The position numbers and the translations under genes were made by a program. The notes below the pieces were generated by a model. It ran no database searches. It was not told where the DNA came from and saw only the letters and a list, made by a program, of their open reading frames with translations. From Mesorhizobium sp. 1M-11 (GTDB lineage: Bacteria; Pseudomonadota; Alphaproteobacteria; Rhizobiales; Rhizobiaceae), in assembly GCF_001303895.1 (NCBI RefSeq), contig NZ_LJSD01000056.1:1-64000 (forward strand): DNA of 64,000 nucleotides, written 5' to 3'. Positions 55,470 through 62,894 of the stretch are shown in pieces. Position 1 is the stretch's first letter. Each line of letters opens with the position of its first letter.

Positions 55470-56764
55470 ACGTGTCCGTCAAACACAATCGCAGTTCCGC
55501 GCTGAGGCAACTCCTTCGCAACCGCATGCCGAAATTGCCTCGCGGGATCGCATCGGTTTGCTCCGCGCATCCGCTTGTCATCGAGGCGGCGCTGAAGCAT
55601 GCAGCCTCCGAGGGCTCGGCGGCCCTGATCGAGGCAACCTGTAACCAGGTCAATCAGGAGGGTGGTTATACCGGGATGACGCCGCGCGATTTTCGACGTT
55701 TCGTCGAAGACATAGCATCCGCGGTCGGCTTTCCCGTTGAGCGCCTTATCCTCGGGGGCGATCATCTCGGGCCGAATCCCTGGAAGAAGCTTCCTGCGCA
55801 TGATGCGATGGTCCGCGCCGAAGCAATGATGGCGGCATATGTCGAGGCTGGATTTGAAAAGATCCATCTCGACACGTCTATGGGCTGTGCCGGCGAACCG
55901 GTCGCCTTAACCGACGAACTGACCGCAGAGCGCGCTGCCCGATTGGCGAGGGTGGCGGAAGATGCCGCGCTTCGATCCGGCCATCGGGCGCCTGTCTACA
56001 TCATAGGTACCGAGGTTCCACCGCCTGGTGGTGCCTCGCATGCTCTTGATGACCTGGAAATCACCCGGCCAGAGGCGTCGTTAAACACGCTTGAAGTGCA
56101 CCATGCTGCATTTGCGAAAGCCGGTATAGAAGCAGCGATCGAGCGCGTGATCGGCATCGTTGTTCAGCCTGGCGTCGAGTTCAGCAATGCCGATGTTGCC
56201 GTTTACAGACCAGATCGGACGCATGCGCTGGTCAGTGCGCTGGACCACATGCCGGGTCTGATCTTTGAGGCACATTCCACGGATTATCAGCCTGCTCATG
56301 CCCTTGCAGCGCTCGTGGACGGCGGGTTCGCGATCCTAAAGGTCGGCCCTGGTCTGACTTTTGCGTTGCGCGAGGCACTTTATGGCCTCGATGCCATCGC
56401 GAAGGTTCTCGCGGCCGAGGCGTCGTCGGTTTCGCTCTACGCGATCATGGAAAAAACAATGCTTGAAAAGCCAGAGTCGTGGGGCTCGTACTATGGCGGA
56501 TCAGCTGAGGAACAGCGGCTGCAGCGGCATTTCAGCTATAGCGATCGAATCCGCTACTACTGGCCGGACAAGCGCGCAGTGTCAGCCGTCGAGAGCCTGT
56601 TTACACGTCTGGATGGCGATATTCCGGAAACGCTGATCAGTCAGTATCTCGGCCGGATCTATCCGGCGGTGATCGACAAGAAGGTTCCGCCTCGCGCGCG
56701 GGATCTCTGCATTGCGGCGATCGAGATGGCTCTAGGGCCCTATTCTGCCGCGACGATTGCATAG
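55466..56764 (+). CDS. kbaZ: KbaZ/GatZ-type tagatose-bisphosphate aldolase subunit or tagatose-6-phosphate kinase
   Basis: A 432-residue protein clearly of the KbaZ/GatZ/AgaZ family: VCSAHPLVIEAAL, IEATCNQVNQEGGYTGMTP, LILGGDHLGPNPW, IGTEVPPPGGA, EAHSTDYQ and SYSDRIRYYWPD all match the E. coli protein. The protein was described as the non-catalytic subunit of class II tagatose-1,6-bisphosphate aldolase, and comparative work has proposed a tagatose-6-phosphate kinase role for AgaZ relatives. No catalytic KbaY/GatY subunit is in the window. The ATG at 55,466 overlaps the upstream stop. Confidence 0.92.
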   Translation: MNVSVKHNRSSALRQLLRNRMPKLPRGIASVCSAHPLVIEAALKHAASEGSAALIEATCNQVNQEGGYTGMTPRDFRRFVEDIASAVGFPVERLILGGDHLGPNPWKKLPAHDAMVRAEAMMAAYVEAGFEKIHLDTSMGCAGEPVALTDELTAERAARLARVAEDAALRSGHRAPVYIIGTEVPPPGGASHALDDLEITRPEASLNTLEVHHAAFAKAGIEAAIERVIGIVVQPGVEFSNADVAVYRPDRTHALVSALDHMPGLIFEAHSTDYQPAHALAALVDGGFAILKVGPGLTFALREALYGLDAIAKVLAAEASSVSLYAIMEKTMLEKPESWGSYYGGSAEEQRLQRHFSYSDRIRYYWPDKRAVSAVESLFTRLDGDIPETLISQYLGRIYPAVIDKKVPPRARDLCIAAIEMALGPYSAATIA

Positions 56765-56785
56765 GTCTGTTCCACGGCTTCGTGC

Positions 56786-56802
56786 GATCGACGTGGTCGA
56801 TC
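56786..56802. promoter_or_regulatory. Perfect inverted repeat before the ABC ATPase gene
   Basis: GATCGAC-GTG-GTCGATC is a perfect 7-bp inverted repeat with a 3-nt centre, 39 bp before the ATPase start. It could be a regulator-binding site or a short hairpin between kbaZ and the ATPase gene. The role is unknown. Confidence 0.45.
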
Positions 56803-56840
56803 ACTGCGCAGGAAGTCAAACCAAACACTAACTGGGGATT

Positions 56841-57905
56841 ATGATGGCGTCAGTAAGCGTGACTAATGTCCGCAAGAGCTATGGTCATGTCGAAGTTCTG
56901 CATGGTGTGGGTATAGAGATTGAGGACGGAGAGTTCGTCATCCTCGTCGGACCTTCCGGCTGTGGGAAATCGACCTTGTTGCGCATGATCGCCGGATTGG
57001 AGGACATCAGCGGCGGGGATATCGCGATCGGCGGAAAGGTAGTCAACGAGGTCGCTCCGAAACACCGCGACATAGCCATGGTATTTCAGTCCTATGCTCT
57101 CTATCCGCATATGACCGTTGAAGCGAATATGGGATTCTCGCTGCGACTGGCCAAGGCGCCGAAGAACGAGATCCAACAGCGCGTGCGCGACGCTGCACGG
57201 ATTCTTGGCTTGGAAAATCTGCTCGATCGCTATCCCCGCAACTTGTCTGGCGGTCAGAGGCAGCGTGTGGCGATGGGCAGGGCGATTGTGCGTCAGCCGC
57301 AGGTCTTCCTCTTCGATGAACCCCTGTCCAATCTGGACGCCAAGCTGCGTGTCCAGATGCGGTCTGAAATCAAGCAACTGCATCAACGCCTTCGTACCAC
57401 GACGGTCTATGTCACGCATGACCAAGTCGAGGCGATGACAATGGCCGACAGGATCGTGGTCATGCGAGACGGCTATGTCGAACAGATCGGCTCGCCGCTG
57501 GATCTTTATGACCGACCGGACAATCTTTTTGTCGCCAGCTTCATCGGTTCGCCCGGTATGAATCTCATTCGCGGACATATCAGCACTGACGGCCCGGTCG
57601 AGTTCATCGCTGCGGATGGTGGCCGCATGCCTCTCCCAGGAAAGGTTGACCTCGAACGGGGGGCAGAGGTGGTTTACGGGCTACGACCCGAACACGTTAC
57701 GATCGGTGAAGGCGGTGTCGATGCCGAAGTCATCCTCATCGAGCCGACCGGCGCCGAAACGCAGATCGTCTGCCGTATCGGCGCTGAGAATGTTGTTGTG
57801 GCGTTGCGGGATCGAATAGCAGTCTCCGCTGGCGATACGTTGTCCCTGATACCCGACCTGGGCAAATTGCATCTTTTCGACGGAATAACGGGCAGACGGC
57901 TTTGA
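56841..57905 (+). CDS. Sugar ABC transporter ATP-binding protein (UgpC type)
   Basis: A 354-residue ATPase with Walker A GPSGCGKST (residues 38-46 by the ATG at 56,841), LSGGQRQR, Walker B VFLFDEPLSNLD and an H-loop VTHDQVEAMT; the C-terminal regulatory part is MalK-like. The ATG at 56,844 gives better spacing from GGGGA and is an alternative. It presumably serves the permeases at 52,732-54,503. It is separated from the operon's other genes by 76 bp containing an inverted repeat. Confidence 0.94.
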   Translation: MMASVSVTNVRKSYGHVEVLHGVGIEIEDGEFVILVGPSGCGKSTLLRMIAGLEDISGGDIAIGGKVVNEVAPKHRDIAMVFQSYALYPHMTVEANMGFSLRLAKAPKNEIQQRVRDAARILGLENLLDRYPRNLSGGQRQRVAMGRAIVRQPQVFLFDEPLSNLDAKLRVQMRSEIKQLHQRLRTTTVYVTHDQVEAMTMADRIVVMRDGYVEQIGSPLDLYDRPDNLFVASFIGSPGMNLIRGHISTDGPVEFIAADGGRMPLPGKVDLERGAEVVYGLRPEHVTIGEGGVDAEVILIEPTGAETQIVCRIGAENVVVALRDRIAVSAGDTLSLIPDLGKLHLFDGITGRRL

Positions 57906-58197
57906 TTGAAAACGACGTCCGATAGGTGGCGCGAATCAAGTCCACGGCGTGGGTGCGGGGGGCGAGGTTGTCGTTCGCTGAAAGCTGACCCGCAGGCGCG
58001 TTCTGGCATCTCGAGAGTGTGCCCCAAAGCTCGGCGGGGATCGAGGCCGGCAGTTCGTCGCACTATTGAGTTCGCGCGTTCATCGCACGGTCATGATGTG
58101 CGGCTGCTACCGGCCAGGAAACCCACTGACGCACGGCTATGCCTGCGGATGCCGGAGGCGCAGCTACGGAGCCGTAGGAACAGATGCTCAAAAAACG

Positions 58198-58377
58198 ACC
58201 GCCGGGAAGATGCCTCTCTGCCTGGAAGGTTTGTTGCGCGATAACAGAGAGCCTGCCGAGAAAATCCGAAACCTGATAGCGCAAGTAACGGTGATCCCGC
58301 AAAGTGACGGCTTCAAGCTCGAATTGCGGGGGAGATTGGCGCTTCTGGTGCAAGCCCCAAAAGTCCACCCCAACATG
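58198..58377 (+). pseudogene. Probable remnant of a serine recombinase C-terminal region
   Basis: Reading one plus-strand frame gives EKIRNLIAQVTVIPQ followed by KLELRGRLALLV, which resembles the C-terminal end of large serine recombinases (pattern LIRxLIxxVxVxP, then VELxGxLAxLL). No catalytic domain, no zinc ribbon and no start codon are seen upstream, so only a fragment remains. The similarity is short and from memory. Confidence 0.42.
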
Positions 58378-58787
58378 CGTGTCGCCGTGTCGGGGGGGCG
58401 ATGGTGGCGGGAGACCGCTACCATCGTCACCCCCGACCGGCAGAGCCAGTGTTTGCGCTCGAATTGGAGCGCACCCCGATGAAATAACTATTCTGAATAA
58501 ACTACACTGGGCGAAGAGGGGGCCTTAGACCTCTCGCCTATACGGTCCTATCGGGTTGGCTGCAGAGCGTTGATTTCTGCGGAGGTAATCCAGCAACCGG
58601 GTACCGACCGAAAGCGGCCAGATGGCTTTGGCAGGTCGCCGCCTCCCAGGGCATCCGCAAAGTCTCGGGACAGGCGGGGCACTATCCTCCCGAGTGTCGA
58701 GCGCCGCTGAAAAACGGATCTAATGAGAAGAACATGGTGGGTCGCCGCCGCGGGCAAATTTTACGTCCCGTTCTCTAGATGTGCAAA

Positions 58788-58806
58788 GCATATCGTACGG
58801 ATATGC
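58788..58806. promoter_or_regulatory. Perfect inverted repeat GCATATC/GATATGC
   Basis: A 7-bp perfect inverted repeat with a 5-nt centre (GTACG) lies about 357 bp upstream of the YceI-OmpA start. It could be a regulator operator for that gene, but no known motif is recognised. Confidence 0.4.
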
Positions 58807-59162
58807 AGTCGCGATTGAGCAGAAAGACAATACTATTTTACCAGGAGCTAACCTTTTGTGGATTTTTCGGGCGGCAAACATTGTGGTTATGCATCGCCAT
58901 CCCGTCGGAACGTGAAATCTTTAACAGACTGCGGCGCCGCAAGCTGCGTTCCTGCGATAAGCCGAATGAGCGCAGTGGAGGATTTGCCATGCTGCAATAT
59001 CGCATGCTTAACGCCACCCTGATCCCTGCAATGTCAGAGACGTTGCGGGGCCTTACCATATGCGTGGCGGGATACCGGAGTGTGCCGGATTTGCTCGCCA
59101 AGCAAACACAAGTGATCTATAATTTTGATTGCAAGAGCTGGTTCTCCTGGCAGGGGCGTTCC

Positions 59163-60257
59163 ATGTTTGAAGTCGTTGCGTTCTGGCGCGAAGCGAGGCC
59201 CACGTCCCAATCGCTTGGCATGATCGCCCTCGTGCTTCTTGGCTTGCTGATATTCGGATCGCAGACGGCGAGCGCTGAGCCAAACTGGACGCTCGATCCG
59301 TCGGCTTCCGTGCTTACCTACCAGTCGGTCAAGAAGAACACGATCGTCGAAACCAACAAGATCAGGAACATCTCTGGAACGCTGAGTTCGGCTGGTGACG
59401 CCAAGATCAGCTTCGACCTCAATTCGGTCGATACCGGCGTCGATCTTCGCAATGTCCGCATGCGCTTCTTATTCTTCGAGACATTCACATACCCGACGGC
59501 GGAAGTGACGGCGAAGGTCAATCCTGCCGCATTCGCTGATCTTGCAACCAGGCGCAGGGTGAAGACTGCCTTGCCGTTCCGCCTCAGTCTGCATGGCGTT
59601 GAAAGGGAATTGGAGGCGAGCGTCATTGTCACCATGATCAATGACACTCAGGTCTCCGTCGCGTCAGAAGCGCCGGTTGCCGTCCGTGTCGAAGATTTTG
59701 GTTTGCTGCCGAACATTGAAAAGCTGCAAGAGGCGGCCAATGTGACCAATATCGTGCCTACCGCGTCGGTTTCTTTCGATTTCGTCTTTGCCGTGGATGG
59801 CAGCAAGCCGGCCATGATCCAGACTGTCTCGGCGGCCGCGGTTGGTCCGATCTCCACAGATGCCTCCAAAGCCAATTTCAGCGATCAGGAATGTCAGAAC
59901 AGATTTACCGTGCTTTCGCGCACCGGCGCGATCTATTTTCGCCCTGCGAGCGCTAGGCTCGATGCCAAAAGCCGCCCACTGCTGACAGAGGTCGAAGGTG
60001 TCGTCGGCAAATGCCCGACCCTTAAGGTGGAAGTGTCCGGCTACACGGATTCCGATGGTTCGTCGGAAGCAAACAAACTGCTGTCGGAGCGGCGGGCGCA
60101 AGCGGTCATGGACGCGTTGGTGGTCGATGGCGTGCCGCGCGATCAGATCAGTGCTGCGGGCTACGGCGAGGAACGGCCTGTTGCCGCCAATGATACGCCC
60201 AAGAACAAGGCGCTCAACCGGCGGATCGAGTTCTCCACCAGCAAGCTCGCCAACTGA
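59163..60257 (+). CDS. Periplasmic/outer-membrane YceI-OmpA fusion protein
   Basis: A 364-residue exported protein with a signal peptide (SLGMIALVLLGLLIFGSQTASA, cut near residue 40). Residues about 41-175 form a YceI-like lipocalin domain (NWTLDPSASVLTYQSVKKN, with FETFTYPTAEVTA), known to bind isoprenoid-type lipids. Residues about 250-364 form an OmpA C-terminal peptidoglycan-binding domain (YFRPASARLDAKS, VSGYTDSDGSSEANKLLSERRA). The ATG at 59,163 has CAGGGGC upstream; earlier codons lack similarity. It is 7 bp before a caspase-fold gene and probably co-transcribed. Confidence 0.85.
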   Translation: MFEVVAFWREARPTSQSLGMIALVLLGLLIFGSQTASAEPNWTLDPSASVLTYQSVKKNTIVETNKIRNISGTLSSAGDAKISFDLNSVDTGVDLRNVRMRFLFFETFTYPTAEVTAKVNPAAFADLATRRRVKTALPFRLSLHGVERELEASVIVTMINDTQVSVASEAPVAVRVEDFGLLPNIEKLQEAANVTNIVPTASVSFDFVFAVDGSKPAMIQTVSAAAVGPISTDASKANFSDQECQNRFTVLSRTGAIYFRPASARLDAKSRPLLTEVEGVVGKCPTLKVEVSGYTDSDGSSEANKLLSERRAQAVMDALVVDGVPRDQISAAGYGEERPVAANDTPKNKALNRRIEFSTSKLAN

Positions 60258-60264
60258 GGTTGTC

Positions 60265-61503
60265 GTGGGCTCCGGTGTGATCACCCTTTACCGTACCATG
60301 TTTGGTGTCGCTGGATTGATGGTGATCGCCCTGCTTCTGAGCATGACCATCGCCAATGCCGAGCGTCGCGTCGCGCTGGTGCTCGGCAATTCGCAGTATC
60401 AGCATGCGGCAGCGCTTCCAAACCCGGTACGCGATGCCAAGGCCATGGCTGAGCGGTTGCAGACCCTCGGCTTCGAGGTCGTTTCCGGCTTCGATCTCAC
60501 AAAGCAGCAGACTCAGTCCACAGTCGCCCAGTTTGCCAAGCAGGTGCGTGGGGCCGATATCGCGCTTTTCTTTTACGCCGGCCACGGTTTACAGGTGTCA
60601 GGCAAGAATTATCTGCTTCCGATCGACGCCGCGCTTGAGGATGAAACTTCACTGGACTTCGAGGCTGTGGCGGTCGATTTTGTCCTGCGCCAGATGTCGC
60701 GCGAAACCAGCATAAGGCTGGTATTCCTAGATGCCTGCCGGGACAATCCGCTTGCGCAGGTTCTGACAAAGACCGCCGGTGTCAAAGGTGCAAGCAGCGG
60801 CCTTGCCGAGATTCCGATCGAGAATGGAGGCGCCGGCACGCTGGTCACCTTCGCGGCCAGTCCAAACCAACTGACCTATGATGGATCCGGCGATCACTCG
60901 CCATTCACCAAGGCGTTGCTGCAACATATCGGAGAAACCAACATCTCCATCACCGAAGCCGTCAACAGGGTAACCAGCGACGTCTTCAAAGCGACCAACG
61001 GCAAGCAGCGACCCTGGATCAATGTTTCGTTGACCACTGAGGTCGTGCTGCACAAAGTCGACCTCAACGCGCCGCTGATTGTCGGGGAGGCCAGCACGCC
61101 GCAAGAGGAAGCCAATTCCGGGACGCGTAATACGGGCGTGTCGACCGGCCAGAATAGCGATCAGCTTGCTCTCGATGTCCTGCGTCAGAAAATCCCGAAA
61201 CTGGCAACAGACGAACCGATCTTCTTCGAGCGCCCGATCAAATTCGGTGACCCGGCAATCGACGGCAAGAGCATTGCGCAGTTGATCAAGAGCGAACCGC
61301 TCTTCAGCCCGGTCGAGGGGCTCGACAAGTCGGTGTGGCAGGGCAAGCATTGCGACAACTGCCATCAATGGAACGAAGCGCGGCTTTGCGAGCAGGCGAA
61401 GAACTTCGTCACGAACGACGTCTCTGTCCTGCGCCTCCAGCACCCGCTTGGGACGCGCTTCAAAGTGGCGTTGGCCCGATGGGCGCAAAGCGGCTGCCAA
61501 TAA
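60265..61503 (+). CDS. Caspase-like (C14 family) protein with C-terminal CxxCH motif
   Basis: A 412-residue exported caspase-fold protein. The GTG at 60,265 follows GAGG; an ATG at 60,298 is an alternative. A signal peptide is clear (MFGVAGLMVIALLLSMTIANA). The caspase domain has RRVALVLGNSQYQHAAALPN, catalytic H107 in YAGHGLQ and C158 in FLDACRDNP, giving an intact His/Cys dyad. The C-terminal tail has C363-DN-C366-H367 (GKHCDNCHQW), a CxxCH heme-attachment motif, plus two other Cys. I know no function for such a fusion. It may be a periplasmic protease sensing redox state, or CxxCH may bind metal instead. Confidence 0.83.
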   Translation: MGSGVITLYRTMFGVAGLMVIALLLSMTIANAERRVALVLGNSQYQHAAALPNPVRDAKAMAERLQTLGFEVVSGFDLTKQQTQSTVAQFAKQVRGADIALFFYAGHGLQVSGKNYLLPIDAALEDETSLDFEAVAVDFVLRQMSRETSIRLVFLDACRDNPLAQVLTKTAGVKGASSGLAEIPIENGGAGTLVTFAASPNQLTYDGSGDHSPFTKALLQHIGETNISITEAVNRVTSDVFKATNGKQRPWINVSLTTEVVLHKVDLNAPLIVGEASTPQEEANSGTRNTGVSTGQNSDQLALDVLRQKIPKLATDEPIFFERPIKFGDPAIDGKSIAQLIKSEPLFSPVEGLDKSVWQGKHCDNCHQWNEARLCEQAKNFVTNDVSVLRLQHPLGTRFKVALARWAQSGCQ

Positions 61504-61511
61504 TGTTGGAA

Positions 61512-62102
61512 CTAGGCTGAAGGTACTCGGCTCGACCAATCGGAAAACCGGGAGGCATCGGCCGATTGCGCTTCCATCTCCACGATGTGAATGCCCATTT
61601 CGACCAAGGCCGAAAGCACGGCAAAACGATCTACCAATGAGACGCTCGCCAGCCCCGTCAGAATTCCGGCGTTGATGGCATGGGCGGCGGGAAATCCGGT
61701 CGACGCCATATTGAAGGCTGGGTCTCGCCATGCCGCTGCAAGAGCAATCCAGGCAGCCGGGGTCACCGGCGAAACATCGACAACGTCACTCAAGGCCGCC
61801 CGGTACCGCGGGTTGTCGGGCTCTGCAACCCAGTCGTGAACAATCGCCAGCAATTGGACATCCCCATCGGTAAGGAGTTCCGCGAGGTTGCGCAGACACT
61901 CATGGCCCCACCAAACTGCTGCCCGCTCGGGCAAGAGATAGGCACAAAACGTAATCGCTTCTTCGGGAATGCGTCCCACGAGCAAGGCGCGGCAAAACTC
62001 GAGCGGGGGGCGTTCGGCAGCGGGCGACTTCATGTCCCTGGCGATGGCGGGGCAAGCGAGGAAAAGATCCCGTGCAGATCTGTATCCAAGTTCATTGGCC
62101 AT
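61512..62102 (-). CDS. Conserved hypothetical protein (possibly DUF6931)
   Basis: A 196-residue soluble helical protein. Distinct segments are YRSARDLFLACPAIARDM, FCAYLLPERAAVWWGHECL, and AAAWRDPAFNMASTGF. It may belong to a family known to me only as a domain of unknown function found with FHA and T6SS-related genes, but this is tentative. The ATG at 62,102 is preceded by GAGGGG. It is convergent with the caspase-like gene (8 bp) and divergent from the OmpA gene. Confidence 0.68.
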   Translation of the reverse strand: MANELGYRSARDLFLACPAIARDMKSPAAERPPLEFCRALLVGRIPEEAITFCAYLLPERAAVWWGHECLRNLAELLTDGDVQLLAIVHDWVAEPDNPRYRAALSDVVDVSPVTPAAWIALAAAWRDPAFNMASTGFPAAHAINAGILTGLASVSLVDRFAVLSALVEMGIHIVEMEAQSADASRFSDWSSRVPSA

Positions 62103-62279
62103 GGCTAACACACCCCTCAAGCAGGAGCAGCATAACACTCAAGCCTGCAGCTAAGCGCTGGTCAAGTTTCAGCTATAGCAGACTGTGGTCATCGGCTGCG
62201 TGAGCTTGCTCACAGACAATTGCTCTCGGATTTGGTATGTTTTGCGCCAGCGAAATCCGCTCAGGCAGGAGAGACGGTT

Positions 62280-62816
62280 ATGCGGTGGGGCAGCTTAGCC
62301 TCGGTATTAGCGGCCTTGCTTTTTTCGACGCATGTTTCCGCTGATCCGCTTCGAAAATCGGAAGACATCATCAAGTTTTTCACCGGGCAAGGCAGCCTTG
62401 GTGTCTCACGTGGAATCTGCGTTGGGACCGAGGAGGAATGCAAGGGTAAGGGTCAAAAGACCGGTATGACGCCGCCAAAGGCCGGCCTTGATATGATGAT
62501 CAATTTTGCCCTGGATTCGGCTCAGCTCGACCAGACTGCGCGCAGTGAACTCGACGAGTTCGCTAAGGCGCTGGGCGACGGCCGACTGAGCACGTTCAGC
62601 TTCGTCGTCGAAGGGCATACCGATGCGACCGGCACGGATCGCTATAACCAGGATCTTTCGCAGCGGAGGGCCCAGTCGGTGGCAGCTTTCCTGACAGCGA
62701 ATGGCGTTGAGCCGGCGCGTCTGCAAGCGATCGGCTTGGGCAAGTCACATCCGCGTGTCGCCAATCCCTACGATCCGGTCAATCGCCGCGTGGAAATGCG
62801 GATCAGGACCGAGTAG
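62280..62816 (+). CDS. OmpA-family outer-membrane/periplasmic protein
   Basis: A 178-residue exported protein with a signal peptide (GSLASVLAALLFSTHVSA) and an OmpA C-terminal domain from about residue 75 (FALDSAQLDQTARSELDEF, VEGHTDATGTDRYNQDLSQRRA, PVNRRVEMRI). The ATG at 62,280 follows CAGGAGAGA. Unlike the first OmpA gene of the cluster it has no YceI domain. It converges with a caspase/peptidoglycan-binding protein and probably anchors envelope components to the cell wall. Confidence 0.9.
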   Translation: MRWGSLASVLAALLFSTHVSADPLRKSEDIIKFFTGQGSLGVSRGICVGTEEECKGKGQKTGMTPPKAGLDMMINFALDSAQLDQTARSELDEFAKALGDGRLSTFSFVVEGHTDATGTDRYNQDLSQRRAQSVAAFLTANGVEPARLQAIGLGKSHPRVANPYDPVNRRVEMRIRTE

Positions 62817-62894
62817 AACGGCCTGCGCCCCGCTGACCGATCACGGCGAAGGTGGTGCTTTACAGCAAAGCGGGGAGCTGCTGATCGTCAAAGA

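Larger units (their letters stand above)
57906..59162. other. Gene-poor stretch with a recombinase relic and repeat-like sequences
   Basis: About 1.26 kb between the ABC ATPase and the YceI-OmpA gene. No intact gene with a recognisable domain is found. It contains the recombinase-like remnant at about 58,198-58,377, then a G-rich segment (58,390-58,410), and an inverted repeat at 58,788-58,806. Open frames here overlap each other on both strands and have no supported starts. The region looks like the worn remains of an insertion or an old chromosomal junction. Confidence 0.5.

Noticed and set aside
58066..58482. Intact recombinase gene in the gene-poor stretch
   Set aside because: Only the short C-terminal-like segment resembles a recombinase; there is no catalytic domain, so it is listed as a remnant.
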